A stretch of DNA of 64,000 nucleotides from Thermoclostridium stercorarium subsp. stercorarium DSM 8532 (GCF_000331995.1 NC_020134.1:620001-684000); one strand, 5' to 3'. Shown: positions 38,957-49,193, numbered from the stretch's first letter. Notes: generated by a model not told the origin, from the letters alone. Translations and numbers: made by a program.

Positions 38957-41401
38957 ATGGCTTATTCAATAGAAACGGACAGGAAATGGCAACAGAAATG
39001 GGAAGAGACCAAGCTTTACAAGTTCGATAGGAGTAATCTGGACAAAAAGCTTTACTGCCTGGAAATGTTTTCATACCCTTCAGGTGCGAACCTGCATGTG
39101 GGTCATTGGTATAATTTTGGTCTTACGGACTCTTGGGCAAGAATGAAACGCATGCAGGGTTACAATGTATTCCATCCGATGGGGTTTGATGCCTTTGGAT
39201 TGCCTGCCGAGAACTATGCAATAAAAACGGGTATTCATCCGAAGGATTCAACCTATAAAAATATCAGGACGATGGAAAAGCAGCTCAGGGAAATGGGAGC
39301 CACGTATGACTGGGACTATGAAGTGATAACATGTGCTCCGGAATATTACAAATGGACACAGTGGATTTTCCTGCAGCTTTACAAACACGGCCTCGCATAC
39401 AGGAAAAAAGCTCCGGTGAACTGGTGCCCAAGCTGTAAAACCGTTCTGGCAAACGAGCAGGTAATAGACGGTGCATGTGAGCGCTGCCATACCGAGGTCA
39501 CGAAAAAAGACCTGACACAATGGTTCTTCAAAATAACAGCCTATGCTCAGGAACTTCTTGATTTTCTTCCGAAACTGGACTGGCCCGAAAAGACGAAAAA
39601 AATTCAGACAAACTGGATTGGCCGTTCTGAAGGGGCGGAAATAGAATTCAAAATAGCGGGCAGTGACAAAACTCTTAAAGTATTTACAACGAGAGCCGAT
39701 ACCCTTTACGGTGTGACCTACGTTGTTCTTGCGCCTGAAAGCGAGCTTACCGACGAGGTTACAACAGACGAGTACAGAGAGCAGGTTGAGGAGTACAGGG
39801 AATTTGCAAGAAAACAGTCTGAGATAGAAAGAATGTCCACAGTTAAGGAAAAAACGGGAGTCTTCACCGGAGGTTATGCTATAAATCCGGTAAATGACGA
39901 AAAGGTGCCAATCTGGATTGCGGATTATGTACTGGCGGGATACGGTACTGGCTGTGTTATGGCAGTGCCCGCCCATGATGAAAGGGATTATGAATTCGCG
40001 AAAAAATTTAATCTCCCCATAAAGAGGGTTATCAGAAGCAAAGACGGCTCTCCGGACGAGCTGCCGTTTACAGAAGACGGAATTCTCGTGGACAGCGGCG
40101 AGTTTTCAGGCATGACTTCCGAACAGGCGCGGATCGAAATTGTGAAAAAGCTTCAAAAAGAGAACATGGCGGAATTCAAGGTAAATTACCGTCTCAGGGA
40201 CTGGCTTGTTTCCCGCCAGCGTTACTGGGGCGCGCCGATACCGATTATTTACTGTGATGACTGCGGAATAGTGCCTGTCCCGGAAGAGGATCTCCCGGTG
40301 GAACTGCCGTACAATGTGGAATTTACCCCCGACGGTGAGTCGCCTCTGGCGAAATGTGAAGAGTTTATGAATACCACATGCCCAAAGTGCGGGAAGCCTG
40401 CACGGAGAGATCCCGATACCCTCGACACTTTTGTCTGTTCATCATGGTATTTCTTAAGATATCCTGACAACCACAATGACAGGGAACCGTTCAACAGGGA
40501 ATGGATAAATAAAATGCTTCCGGTGGATAAATATGTCGGCGGGGCGGAACATGCTGCAATGCATCTGCTTTATGCCCGCTTTATCACCAAGGCGCTCAGG
40601 GACATGGGGTACCTGGATTTTGACGAACCGTTCAAGTCCCTTGTGCACCAGGGTACGATACTGGGTCCGGACGGTTCCAGAATGAGCAAATCAAAGGGAA
40701 ATACCATTTCGCCCGACGATTATATCAGAGAATACGGTTCTGATGTTTTCAGGCTTTACCTTGCTTTCGGTTTTTCGTATACCGAAGGCGGGCCGTGGAG
40801 CGACGACGGCATTAAGGCCATATCACGTTTCGTCAACCGCGTCGAAAGACTTGTGGAAAAGTTTGTTGCGGAGAAAGACGGGGAATCGTCGGATTCAATA
40901 GGCGCTGATGAAAAAGAACTTATATTTGTGCAGAACACCGCGATAAAGGGAGTAACCGAGGACGCGGAAAAATTCCAGTTCAATACGTCGGTTGCACGTA
41001 TAATGGAACTCACAAATGCCCTTTACAAATACGATGCCCTTCAGGTTAAGAACAGGAAATTAATGGAGGAGGCAATACGCAATTTGCTGCTTCTCCTTGC
41101 TCCCTTCGCGCCGCATTTCTGCGAGGAAATGTGGGAAAAGATGGGATATGAGTATTCTATATTCAATCAGAAATGGCCCACGTATGATCCAAAAGCGCTG
41201 GTCAGGGATACGATAGAAATGGCGGTACAGATTAACGGTCAGGTCAAGTACAAAATACAGGTACCTCAGGATGCGGACAATAAGGCCGTGGAGGAGGCTG
41301 CGCTGAATGATGAAAAAGCCGCGGTTTACCTCAAAGACAAGGAAATTGTGAAAATAATCGTCGTGCCGAAACGCCTCGTCAATATTGTGGTTAAGAAATG
41401 A
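38957..41401 (+). CDS. leuS: Leucyl-tRNA synthetase
   Basis: 814 residues, complete class I enzyme. HIGH-type motif HVGH in [14 protein letters not shown], editing domain ([18 protein letters not shown] type TTRADTLYG), zinc ribbons CPSCKTV...CERCH and CDDC...CPKC, KMSKS motif SRMSKSKGN and a C-terminal domain ending in [12 protein letters not shown]. It charges tRNA-Leu. AGGAGG upstream. The short gap after rsfS leaves no room for a T-box, so it likely shares the rsfS transcript. Confidence 0.98.
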   Translation: MAYSIETDRKWQQKWEETKLYKFDRSNLDKKLYCLEMFSYPSGANLHVGHWYNFGLTDSWARMKRMQGYNVFHPMGFDAFGLPAENYAIKTGIHPKDSTYKNIRTMEKQLREMGATYDWDYEVITCAPEYYKWTQWIFLQLYKHGLAYRKKAPVNWCPSCKTVLANEQVIDGACERCHTEVTKKDLTQWFFKITAYAQELLDFLPKLDWPEKTKKIQTNWIGRSEGAEIEFKIAGSDKTLKVFTTRADTLYGVTYVVLAPESELTDEVTTDEYREQVEEYREFARKQSEIERMSTVKEKTGVFTGGYAINPVNDEKVPIWIADYVLAGYGTGCVMAVPAHDERDYEFAKKFNLPIKRVIRSKDGSPDELPFTEDGILVDSGEFSGMTSEQARIEIVKKLQKENMAEFKVNYRLRDWLVSRQRYWGAPIPIIYCDDCGIVPVPEEDLPVELPYNVEFTPDGESPLAKCEEFMNTTCPKCGKPARRDPDTLDTFVCSSWYFLRYPDNHNDREPFNREWINKMLPVDKYVGGAEHAAMHLLYARFITKALRDMGYLDFDEPFKSLVHQGTILGPDGSRMSKSKGNTISPDDYIREYGSDVFRLYLAFGFSYTEGGPWSDDGIKAISRFVNRVERLVEKFVAEKDGESSDSIGADEKELIFVQNTAIKGVTEDAEKFQFNTSVARIMELTNALYKYDALQVKNRKLMEEAIRNLLLLLAPFAPHFCEEMWEKMGYEYSIFNQKWPTYDPKALVRDTIEMAVQINGQVKYKIQVPQDADNKAVEEAALNDEKAAVYLKDKEIVKIIVVPKRLVNIVVKK

Positions 41402-41420
41402 GGAAAATGAAGACGGAAAA

Positions 41421-41449
41421 AACAGCCTTGCGTTTGCAAGGCTGTTTTT
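41421..41449 (+). terminator. Terminator after leuS
   Basis: Stem AACAGCCTTGC / GCAAGGCTGTT with a GTTT loop and T-tract. It lies between leuS and the convergent hisK. Confidence 0.9.
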
Positions 41450-41455
41450 GTATAT

Positions 41456-42280
41456 CTAAAGCAATACATTCTGCCATCTTGAGTCCAGAAGCACGCGCTG
41501 GTGAGTAAACCCGATACTTTTTAGAATTTTAACCGCTTCGGCATAGTATGCGTCAACAAGATCGGGACGGTGGGCATCGGAACTCAGAATAACTGGTATG
41601 TCCATTTCCCGAATAAGTTTAAGGATCCATTCGGATGGATACAAATCTTTGATATATCCCCGGGATATACCTCCGGTATTGATTTCGACTATAACATTAT
41701 GCTCCCTGATGACAGTCAGAACTTCTTCCACCTTATCCCGGTACCATTTGTCCGATTCGCTGAACAGGTTGTCGACATTGTTTTTCTTGATCAAATCAAG
41801 ATGACCGACAATGTCGGGCGGCTGTTTTTTTATCATTTCGCCAACGAGATTGTAATAGGTCTCCACAAAAGCTTCCACATTCCCGTCGAATACATTCGAT
41901 ATAAGCTCTCTGTATTCATCAACCGGGCCGTCCACACTAAGATACCGGCCGTTTTTTTGATCATGAATGAAATGCACCGAACCTATTGTGAAATCGACGC
42001 CGGGATGATTCCTGAAATCGGCTGAGCCCGGATAAAAATCCGTTTCGAGGCCTGTATAAATCTGTATTTGATTTTTATATTTTTTCTTCAGATCGTTTAT
42101 ATTTTCAATATATTTGTCAAGGTTTTCAGGCTTCATGGTCCAGTCGGTGCAGAACGGAACAGGAGCGTGGGATGTAAAGCCAATAGCCGAAAAACCCTTC
42201 CGGACGGCTGCCAGGACATAGTCTTCCGGCATCATTTCACCGTCGCAGAAAGCACTGTGGGTATGGTAGTTTGCAAGCAT
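41456..42280 (-). CDS. hisK: Histidinol-phosphatase, PHP family
   Basis: 274 residues, PHP-fold phosphoesterase of the HisK/HisJ type that removes phosphate from histidinol phosphate. Metal motifs: YHTHSAFCDGE, GFTSHAP, GLETDFYPG, FTIGSVHFIH, VGHLDLI, EINTGG and SSDAHRP. No other his genes lie nearby, so a broader phosphatase role is possible. It is followed 13 bases upstream (transcriptionally) by the acyl-CoA synthetase gene and probably shares its transcript. Confidence 0.9.
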   Translation of the reverse strand: MLANYHTHSAFCDGEMMPEDYVLAAVRKGFSAIGFTSHAPVPFCTDWTMKPENLDKYIENINDLKKKYKNQIQIYTGLETDFYPGSADFRNHPGVDFTIGSVHFIHDQKNGRYLSVDGPVDEYRELISNVFDGNVEAFVETYYNLVGEMIKKQPPDIVGHLDLIKKNNVDNLFSESDKWYRDKVEEVLTVIREHNVIVEINTGGISRGYIKDLYPSEWILKLIREMDIPVILSSDAHRPDLVDAYYAEAVKILKSIGFTHQRVLLDSRWQNVLL

Positions 42281-42293
42281 ATTTTCACCTGTA

Positions 42294-44057
42294 TTACTTT
42301 ATTTTCAGCCTGTTTGTTAAGTTTGAAATATTGCCCGAAAGCAATTCGACGTATCTTTTTATTTTCTTGGTTGTAGTTTTTTCAAATTCCTCTTTTCTTA
42401 TGTCAAAATGCTGAATTCTCTTGTATGAAGAGAGCTTTTTGTTTACTTTCTTGACCTCGGCAAGAATAATCTTATGAAGTTCTTCATCGGTAGGAGTTTT
42501 TCCAAGCTCTTCCTCTATTGCTTCCATTTTCGGAACAATCTGGGCGCAGACCTTGGTTTCGTCGTCTCCCGGATCGTTAACGCCATAAACAAGGGATTCC
42601 AGGATATACGGGCTTTGATTCAAATACAGTTCGATATCCTCCGGGTAAATATTTTTGCCGTTTTTTGTGACGATAACGTTTTTCTTTCGGCCAGTTATAT
42701 ACAGGAAACCGTCTTTGTCAATTCTGCCGTAATCACCGGTATAAAGCCAGCCGTCTTTTAGCACTTCGCGGGTGGCCTCTTCGTTTTTGAAGTACCCCAG
42801 CATTACGTTATCGCCCTTGACGACAATTTCGCCGACCTTATCCCTGCCGGGATTATCAATTTTTATTTCAACACCTGGTAAGGGTAAGCCCACCGAACCA
42901 TCCTTGTATTCCTTAATCCTGTTAACCGTAACAATCGGTGAACACTCGGTCAGGCCGTAACCCTGAAGGAGATTGAAACCCATTGCACGGAAGGCCTTGC
43001 TTACTTTCGGGTTCAAAGCCGACGCGCCCGAAATGATAAGCCTAAGTCTTCCGCCAAGGCTTTCATGCACTTCTTTGAACATCTTTTTCTGTATATCCTT
43101 AAATCCGAGTTTTGCAAGCAAAGGTGCGATAAACAGTCCGAACTTAAACTTAAAGTATTTGTTTTCCTTTTTTGTATTTTTTTCTATTTTGTTATATACG
43201 TTTTCAAGGATAAGCGGAACCGACATCATAATACTGGGTTTGTATTCCTGTATGTTTTTTGATATATATCTTAAGCCTTCACAGAACCCTATCGATACGC
43301 CCAGGTAGATCATGGTTAAAAATCCTGCGGTGCATTCATATGTATGGTGAAGGGGAAGAATTGACAGAATGCTGTCCCGCGTGTCCGCCGTGAGCAACTG
43401 CGATACGCCCATTATATCGGCGCATATGTTCCTGTGCGAAAGCATTACTCCCTTGGACTTGTCGGTTGTACCTGAAGTAAAAATAAGCATTCTCATTTCA
43501 TTGGGATCAATCGGGGCGTCGATGTAGTCCCTGTTGCCTGCTTCAATAAGAGTTCTGCCTTTTTCCAGCAAATCCGAAAGATATATGACGCCTTCGTTGT
43601 TTTCTTCCCCAGGCGGATCCATGCTTATAATGTATTTCAAATCAGGCAGGTTCTTTTTTATATTAATAATGTTTTGAATATAATTTGCAGACGTAACAAT
43701 TGCTGTTGCTTCCGAACGGGTGAGAAGTGAAACGACTTCATTAAGGGGAAGTTCCCTGTCCAGAGGCACTATGATCCCTACTCCGTTGACAACAGCAAGA
43801 TATGTAAGGCACCATTCGTACCTGTTTTCACTCATAACGGCTATTTTGGCGTTTTTCAACCCCAAATCAAGAAGTGCCGTTCCGAGTTCATTTAACGTTT
43901 CAAGGAATTTTTTATATGTAACCGATGTAAAATTTCCGTTGCTGTCTTTGAGGGTGAATGCGCTGCAATCGGGATACAGTTCGGCGCTTTGTCTGACCAT
44001 GTCTCTCAGATCTACTATTTTTCTGACCTCGAAATATTTTATTTTGTCTTTTTTCAT
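42294..44057 (-). CDS. AMP-dependent long-chain acyl-CoA synthetase
   Basis: 587 residues of the ANL superfamily. Phosphate loop MLIFTSGTTDKSKGVMLSH, GYGLTECSPIVTVN, DGWLYTGDYGRID and the C-terminal lysine region ITGRKKNVIVTKNGKNIYPEDIE. It activates fatty acids with ATP and CoA at the membrane. Ribosome-binding site GGTGGGG. First gene of a likely two-gene unit with hisK. The exact chain-length preference is not evident. Confidence 0.93.
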   Translation of the reverse strand: MKKDKIKYFEVRKIVDLRDMVRQSAELYPDCSAFTLKDSNGNFTSVTYKKFLETLNELGTALLDLGLKNAKIAVMSENRYEWCLTYLAVVNGVGIIVPLDRELPLNEVVSLLTRSEATAIVTSANYIQNIINIKKNLPDLKYIISMDPPGEENNEGVIYLSDLLEKGRTLIEAGNRDYIDAPIDPNEMRMLIFTSGTTDKSKGVMLSHRNICADIMGVSQLLTADTRDSILSILPLHHTYECTAGFLTMIYLGVSIGFCEGLRYISKNIQEYKPSIMMSVPLILENVYNKIEKNTKKENKYFKFKFGLFIAPLLAKLGFKDIQKKMFKEVHESLGGRLRLIISGASALNPKVSKAFRAMGFNLLQGYGLTECSPIVTVNRIKEYKDGSVGLPLPGVEIKIDNPGRDKVGEIVVKGDNVMLGYFKNEEATREVLKDGWLYTGDYGRIDKDGFLYITGRKKNVIVTKNGKNIYPEDIELYLNQSPYILESLVYGVNDPGDDETKVCAQIVPKMEAIEEELGKTPTDEELHKIILAEVKKVNKKLSSYKRIQHFDIRKEEFEKTTTKKIKRYVELLSGNISNLTNRLKIK

Positions 44058-44320
44058 AAAAAACTACCCCACCCGAAAACTTAATAAAATTAATTTAAGT
44101 ACCAGTCGGTAAATTATAAGTAATTATATTATATCGAATACATATCCGGAATACAATGAATGTTAAAAACTTAATCAGCGTTTCTAAAATTTGTTTTGTA
44201 TTAAAAATATATTTAAGCAGATTATATTAATGACCCACTTACGCTGTGATAAAGCAAAAAAGCATGATGTCCTTTACGTTAATGGACAAATTCGGAAAGT
44301 AAAGGAGGGTGTGACTGGTT
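44058..44320 (+). promoter_or_regulatory. AT-rich leader with two exclusive hairpins before DUF1540 gene
   Basis: The leader contains TCCTTTAC (44270-44277), which can pair over 8 bases with GTAAAGGA (44299-44306) and so cover the AAAGGAGGG ribosome-binding site. The overlapping TGTCC (44268-44272) can instead pair with GGACA (44284-44288), which would free it. The two structures exclude one another, as in a translational switch. No known riboswitch fold was recognised. Confidence 0.4.
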
Positions 44321-44500
44321 ATGCAAGTTCAGAAGATGGATAAACCAAATGAAGGTGTTAAATGTGTGGTAAACAGCTGTTATTACTATATGGCCGGTGA
44401 CAGATGCTCAGCAGAAAGAATAGAAGTGCAGCCCCGCAATGCTTCTTCCAGCGAAGAAACAGACTGCGCAACGTTCATACCTCAGCAGCAGAAACAATAA
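44321..44500 (+). CDS. DUF1540 Cys-rich small protein
   Basis: 59 residues with the DUF1540 signature VKCVVNSCYYYMAGDRCSAERIEVQPRNA and a further Cys in ETDCATF, a probable metal-binding or disulphide-bearing mini-domain widespread in spore-forming Firmicutes and of unknown function. AAAGGAGGG stands 10 bases before the ATG. Flanked by a possible switch in its leader and by a perfect terminator, so it is a single-gene unit. Confidence 0.85.
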   Translation: MQVQKMDKPNEGVKCVVNSCYYYMAGDRCSAERIEVQPRNASSSEETDCATFIPQQQKQ

Positions 44501-44507
44501 AGCACAC

Positions 44508-44534
44508 GGGTGGCAAATTTGCCACCCTTTGTTT
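44508..44534 (+). terminator. Terminator after DUF1540 gene
   Basis: Self-complementary GGGTGGCAAATTTGCCACCC (44508-44527) followed by TTTGTTT. Confidence 0.8.
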
Positions 44535-44680
44535 ACAAATTGAAAAATTAATGTTAAATTGTAACAAATTTTTCATAAAAATTGACATACATTGCCTCGT
44601 TTTTTGTTGAAACCAATTTCTCCTTATGATATGATAGGATAAGGAATATCCAAAACTTGTCGAAAGAAGGAAAATTCCAG

Positions 44681-46012
44681 ATGAGTGATTTGTTGAAGGT
44701 AAACGCGTGCGTATATTCACGAAAAGGTTGCGAACAGGAAGAAAACCGGGATGATTTTTACATGAACGGTAAGTTTTTGTCCGAACGTAACATTGACAAT
44801 ATCGAAGCATCGGTAGATCATCGCGGAAGCGAATTTTTCTTCGCCGTTGCCGATCACATGGAATATTCCGATGAAGAACAGAAAATGAATTTGTCGATCC
44901 TCAGGGAAATTGGCAAATTTCACGAGAAAATAACCGTGCAGGACGGAGATATTGATTATAAAACAAGGGAACTCACCACGAGGGTTACCGAAACGGCCAA
45001 ATACCTTAAAAGTTTTCATGATATGAATGATGTTCCCGAAAATTCTCCGGAACGTAAAATGGGTTTCGCCGGTCTGCTGATTAACGACGGCAAGGCAGTG
45101 GTGTTTACATACGGCAGCTGCCGTGTTTTTTACTGTCATGGCGGTGTTTTCAAACGTGTATCCACCATGCAGCAAAAGGCGCAGCCTTTAATTGAGTCCG
45201 GCGTTGTCGGTGAATACAGCGAGGAAATGGAAGACATTGATGATTTCGAAGACATCGAAGATAATTTTCGGGTAAACGACAGGGCTGACGATATTGTCGT
45301 TTCATATACAGAACCGATCGAATTATTTGAAGGGGATAAATTTCTTCTAATAAGCGACGGGATTTATGATACCCTCGGTGAGGATAATATCAGGGACATA
45401 CTTTTAATGCGCAGCGACAGCACGTACATAGCCTATAGAATGGTAAACGAGGCAATGAAAAAGGAATGCGGCGACGATATGACCGCCATGGTGGTAAGCA
45501 TTGAAAGAATTAAATCTGCTGCCGCCCCCAAAAAAGCTCCTTTGAAGTCAAAATCCCCGGAGCCGAAAAATGTACCTCCGCCGACTTATAAGTACAGGAA
45601 AAGCAGCATCAGGAAATATGAAAACATAATTTATTACGTGGCTGTATTTCTTACGGCTGTTCTGATTATTTTGATACTGTTCTTTTTTATAAAGAACCTT
45701 ATGAAAAACTTAAGTGATCCCGGAGATGAAGTCATTGAGCCTACTCCGATAGCCACATTAACGCCGACGCCTACGCCGGAGGTAACTCCTGAACCGACCG
45801 AGGAACCTACACCTACTGAAGCACCGGTGCAGGAATATACCGTCCAGCAGGGGGATACGCTGTCTTCGATAGCAAGAAAATTTTACGGCGATAATTATAT
45901 TTACGTTGAAAAACTCGGCAAATACAATAATATACCTGCGCCATACGATAAAATCATGCTTGGTCAGAAGATCAAAATTCCGCCGTTGGATGTACTGCTT
46001 GAAGTTGAATAA
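44681..46012 (+). CDS. PP2C-like phosphatase domain fused through one membrane helix to LysM
   Basis: 443 residues. About 8-280 is a PP2C/SpoIIE-like domain (GCEQEENRDDFY, EFFFAVADHMEYSDEEQ, FAGLLINDGKAVVFTYGSCRVFYCHGGVF, FLLISDGIYDTL, CGDDMTAMVVSI). The usual VADGMGG metal loop is VADHMEY, keeping the Asp but losing the glycines, so activity is uncertain. A Pro/Lys linker, one membrane helix (about 318-340), a Thr/Pro-rich spacer and a C-terminal LysM domain (about 388-436, YTVQQGDTLSSIARKFYG) follow. Predicted topology puts the phosphatase inside and LysM on peptidoglycan outside. The ATG at 44681 has GAAGGA upstream. A TTG at 44657 is weaker. Confidence 0.85.
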   Translation: MSDLLKVNACVYSRKGCEQEENRDDFYMNGKFLSERNIDNIEASVDHRGSEFFFAVADHMEYSDEEQKMNLSILREIGKFHEKITVQDGDIDYKTRELTTRVTETAKYLKSFHDMNDVPENSPERKMGFAGLLINDGKAVVFTYGSCRVFYCHGGVFKRVSTMQQKAQPLIESGVVGEYSEEMEDIDDFEDIEDNFRVNDRADDIVVSYTEPIELFEGDKFLLISDGIYDTLGEDNIRDILLMRSDSTYIAYRMVNEAMKKECGDDMTAMVVSIERIKSAAAPKKAPLKSKSPEPKNVPPPTYKYRKSSIRKYENIIYYVAVFLTAVLIILILFFFIKNLMKNLSDPGDEVIEPTPIATLTPTPTPEVTPEPTEEPTPTEAPVQEYTVQQGDTLSSIARKFYGDNYIYVEKLGKYNNIPAPYDKIMLGQKIKIPPLDVLLEVE

Positions 46013-46022
46013 ATGCAACAAA

Positions 46023-46053
46023 AGCGGTTCAGCAAACGCTGAACCGCTTTTTT
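46023..46053. terminator. Bidirectional terminator
   Basis: Perfect 11-bp stem AGCGGTTCAGC / GCTGAACCGCT with a 4-base loop, T6 on the plus side and T4 on the minus side, between convergent genes. Confidence 0.9.
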
Positions 46054-46072
46054 ATGAGTTATTTTGCAAAAT

Positions 46073-47278
46073 TCATGAATTTATTAACTTTTCAATAAGA
46101 GTATGTCCCTTTTCAACGAAAATCCCCGTCAATGCCGCGCTTTTTTCAGAATAACATTCATAATTGTTTTTCATCGGTTTATTTTTCCGGTAAAGCACAT
46201 ACGGAACAGGATCTCCCGAATGGGTTCTTGTGGAAAGCGGTGTAGGGTGGTCCGGAAGAAGCAGCAGGGAATAGTCCCATTTTGAAAGCCCCTGAAGCAA
46301 AGGCCCCAGAAGTTCGGAATCGATAAGTTCTATGGCTTTTACCTTGCTTTCAGCAAGTCCTTGATGTCCGCATTCGTCCGGCGCTTCCACATGGATGTAA
46401 ACAAAATCCCTGCCGGATTCCAGTTCTTCCAGGGCGGCCATTGCCTTACCCCTGTAATTTGTGTGGAGATTACCCGTCGCGCCTTCAACATACACGGGCT
46501 TGAGTCCTGCAAGCATTCCTATGCCGCGGACCAAATCCACTGCCGATATTACGCTTCCTGAAAGCTTAAACTTGTCATAAAAAGTCTCGAGGGACGGTTT
46601 TCTCCCCTGACCCCAGAGCCAAATGGAAGTGGCGGGGTTAAGACCTTTTCTTATACGTTCCCTGTTTATCGGATGGTTTTTAAGTATTTTTGTGCTTTCT
46701 TTCATAAGTGACAGCAAAAGCTCACCGCCCTCACCTTTTGGAAGGTAATCCCCGATTTTTTTACCGCTTATGTCATGGGGCGGAGTGAGGTTCAGGTTAA
46801 GATTCCCGTTTTTCCACACAAGGCAGTGCCTGTAGCTGATTCCGGGATAGAACGAAAACTCGTCGGAATTAAGTTTTTCGGATATTGCCTTTATCAATTC
46901 CCTGGCTTCAATGGTGGTAATTTCGCCGGCACTGTAATCAATCATCGTTTTGTCTTCATATTTTTCCTCATCGGATAGGGTAACCAGGTTACATCTTACG
47001 GCAACATCGTTCTCGCCAAGGGATACGCCCATGCTCACCGCTTCAAGGGGTGAACGGCCGGTGTAATACAGTTTGGGATTATATCCGAACACCGAAAGAT
47101 TGGCCACGTCACTGCCGGGCTGAAGACCGTCGGGAACTGTTTTGACAAGTCCCATTTCCCCGTTTTTTGCAAGATAATCCATATTAGGTTTTCTTGCGGC
47201 TTCGAGAGGAGTTCTGTTATGTAATTCGGGTACGGGATAATCTGCCATGCCGTCCCCTATAACAACAACATATTTCAT
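46073..47278 (-). CDS. apgM: Cofactor-independent phosphoglycerate mutase, archaeal/ApgM type
   Basis: About 401 residues of the ApgM branch of the alkaline phosphatase superfamily, interconverting 3- and 2-phosphoglycerate. Motifs: VVVIGDGMADYP with the first metal Asp, GSDVANLSVFGYNP with the nucleophilic Ser, YFIHVEAPDECGHQG-type (VYIHVEAPDECGHQGL) and LLLPDHPTPLSTRTHSGDPVP. Start chosen at ATG 47278 with AAGGTGG upstream. An ATG at 47296 has no site. Such proteins were formerly mis-named homoserine kinase. Confidence 0.93.
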   Translation of the reverse strand: MKYVVVIGDGMADYPVPELHNRTPLEAARKPNMDYLAKNGEMGLVKTVPDGLQPGSDVANLSVFGYNPKLYYTGRSPLEAVSMGVSLGENDVAVRCNLVTLSDEEKYEDKTMIDYSAGEITTIEARELIKAISEKLNSDEFSFYPGISYRHCLVWKNGNLNLNLTPPHDISGKKIGDYLPKGEGGELLLSLMKESTKILKNHPINRERIRKGLNPATSIWLWGQGRKPSLETFYDKFKLSGSVISAVDLVRGIGMLAGLKPVYVEGATGNLHTNYRGKAMAALEELESGRDFVYIHVEAPDECGHQGLAESKVKAIELIDSELLGPLLQGLSKWDYSLLLLPDHPTPLSTRTHSGDPVPYVLYRKNKPMKNNYECYSEKSAALTGIFVEKGHTLIEKLINS

Positions 47279-47425
47279 TCCAACCACCTTATACAACAGC
47301 CTTTCTATGCTTTATTGCATTCCACAGGGATTTTCCCCGGGCATAAGCGAATATTTTTAATTTATTATATATATATCCATCGACATTGTCTAATAATTAG
47401 CTAATTTATGGTAATATTAAGACAT

Positions 47426-47460
47426 AAAAAAAGACAAGTCAAGATGACTTGTCTTTTTTA
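47426..47460 (-). terminator. Terminator after oadB
   Basis: Perfect stem AAGACAAGTCA / TGACTTGTCTT with a 3-base loop. On the minus strand it is followed by TTTTTTAT. It is nearly symmetric, so both strands may use it. Confidence 0.88.
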
Positions 47461-47469
47461 AAATTATTT

Positions 47470-48657
47470 TTATCCAACCATCGACAGCAGAACACCTGCT
47501 GCAATAGCAGAGCCTATAACACCTGAAACATTTGGGCCCATGGCGTGCATCAGCAGGAAATTCTGCGGATTTGCTTCCTGGCCTACCTTCTGTGAAACGC
47601 GGGCTGCCATGGGAACGGCAGATACTCCTGCGGAACCTATTAAGGGATTTACTTTACCTCCGGTGGCCCAATACATGATCTTGCCAAACAGTACGCCTGC
47701 CGCGGTTCCAAAGGAGAAAGCAATCAAACCAAGTACTATAATCAGAAGTGCCTGCAATCCAAAACCCGGCTGGCTGAGCTTGTCTGCGCTTGCGGTAGCT
47801 CCAACCGTAAGGCCAAGACAAATTGTAATTATATTTATCAATGCGTTTTGGGCCGTATCGCTCAAACGTTCTACAACGCCGCATTCTCTGAAAAGGTTAC
47901 CGAGCATAAGCATTGAAATGAGCGGAGCGGCTGACGGAACAAGCAAAACCGTAAGAAGTGTAACGACAATTGGGAAGAGAATTTTTTCGGTTTTTGATAC
48001 GGGGCGAAGCTGTTTCATAACAACTTCCCGTTCTTTTTTTGTGGTAAGAGCTTTCATAATCGGCGGCTGGATTACCGGAACGAGGGCCATGTACGAATAT
48101 GCCGCCAGCGCAATCGGTCCTAAAAGTTCAGGCGCAAGTTTTGTAGTAAGCCATATTGCCGTAGGACCGTCGGCGCCTCCGATGATGGCTATTGAAGCTG
48201 CCTGTTTTTCGGTGAATTTGCCAAGAGCCATAGCTGCCGCATATGTTCCGAAAATTCCGAACTGGGCGGCGGCTCCCAATAATAAACTGCTCGGGTTCGC
48301 AATCAGCGGGCCGAAATCGGTCATTGCGCCTATTCCAAGGAAGATCAGCGGCGGGAATATTCCCAGCTTAACACCGAGGTAAAGTATATCAAACAGACCG
48401 CCTTCATGAAGTATTGCGCCATAGTCAATGGGGGTTTTATCCCACAGCTCCGGATGCATTAACCCTCCCAGAGGAAGATTTGCTGCGAGCATACCGAAAG
48501 ATATCGGAACCAGCAACAGGGGTTCGTACTTTTTCACAATGGCAAGGTACAGGAAAATGCACGCAATTACTATCATGACGAAATGAAGAGGTGTCATATT
48601 AGCAAAACCGGATTCCTGAATAAGATCGGATATTGCATTAACAAAATTCTGCCACAT
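47470..48657 (-). CDS. oadB: Sodium-pumping decarboxylase beta subunit
   Basis: 395 residues, very hydrophobic, about nine to eleven membrane segments. Family motifs: [76 protein letters not shown] and [19 protein letters not shown]. In the oxaloacetate/methylmalonyl-CoA decarboxylase complexes it couples decarboxylation to sodium export. AGAGGAG precedes the ATG. Encoded directly behind a gamma-like subunit. The carboxyltransferase alpha and biotin carrier are not in this window, so the substrate cannot be assigned. Confidence 0.94.
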   Translation of the reverse strand: MWQNFVNAISDLIQESGFANMTPLHFVMIVIACIFLYLAIVKKYEPLLLVPISFGMLAANLPLGGLMHPELWDKTPIDYGAILHEGGLFDILYLGVKLGIFPPLIFLGIGAMTDFGPLIANPSSLLLGAAAQFGIFGTYAAAMALGKFTEKQAASIAIIGGADGPTAIWLTTKLAPELLGPIALAAYSYMALVPVIQPPIMKALTTKKEREVVMKQLRPVSKTEKILFPIVVTLLTVLLVPSAAPLISMLMLGNLFRECGVVERLSDTAQNALINIITICLGLTVGATASADKLSQPGFGLQALLIIVLGLIAFSFGTAAGVLFGKIMYWATGGKVNPLIGSAGVSAVPMAARVSQKVGQEANPQNFLLMHAMGPNVSGVIGSAIAAGVLLSMVG

Positions 48658-48683
48658 AATAATCTCCTCTTACTGATGATTTT

Positions 48684-49049
48684 TTATAGCCTTGTAAGTA
48701 TATATTCGTTTCTTCCTGCGACATTCCATACAGGGGTTGTATGGCCGATACGCTTGATTGATCTGACTCTGAAACCGGTACCTGAGCCACCCATCGCGGC
48801 TACGACCGCAGCGGTAATCGCAGCGATGAGTTCCGGGTTTATACCCTGTGGAGATGAATTGGCTGAATTAATACCGGTGTTTTTTACAGTTTCTTTCCTG
48901 GGAACGTTATCATTGTCATTTATGTCGCTGCTGTTTTTGGTTTTACTGAATCTCGAGATTATTGAGGAATACAATTTGATAAAGAGTGTCAGCAGTACAA
49001 GTGCGCCAAAAACGACCACCATACCAACCAGAACGACGTTTAACGTCAT
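48684..49049 (-). CDS. oadG: Sodium-pumping decarboxylase gamma-family subunit
   Basis: About 121 residues. One membrane helix at 1-28 (LNVVLVGMVVVFGALVLLTLFIKLY), a polar linker and a C-terminal AAITAAVVAAMGGSGTGFRVRSIKR segment, the standard layout of OadG proteins that tie the beta and alpha subunits together. ATG 49049 has GGGGAGG 8 bases upstream. The GTG at 49058 is less suited. Forms an operon with oadB. Confidence 0.87.
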   Translation of the reverse strand: MTLNVVLVGMVVVFGALVLLTLFIKLYSSIISRFSKTKNSSDINDNDNVPRKETVKNTGINSANSSPQGINPELIAAITAAVVAAMGGSGTGFRVRSIKRIGHTTPVWNVAGRNEYILTRL

Positions 49050-49193
49050 GTTATGCACCTCCCCACAGAAGATTAGTAAAATATGCTTGTGTTAAAATTA
49101 TCACAATATTCTTTTTCAGTCAATATAACAAGAGCTTTTTAGATTAATTGTATGCTGTGCAAAAATCCGATAAAACCGGGAGAAATTTTAATA

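Noticed and set aside
44657-44680. TTG start for the PP2C-LysM protein
   Set aside because: The ATG at 44681 has a better placed ribosome-binding site and begins closer to the PP2C fold.
45740-45830. Tandem repeat in the PP2C-LysM gene (ACGCCGACGCCTACGCCG type)
   Set aside because: It is simply the Thr/Pro-rich linker coding sequence, common in cell-wall proteins.
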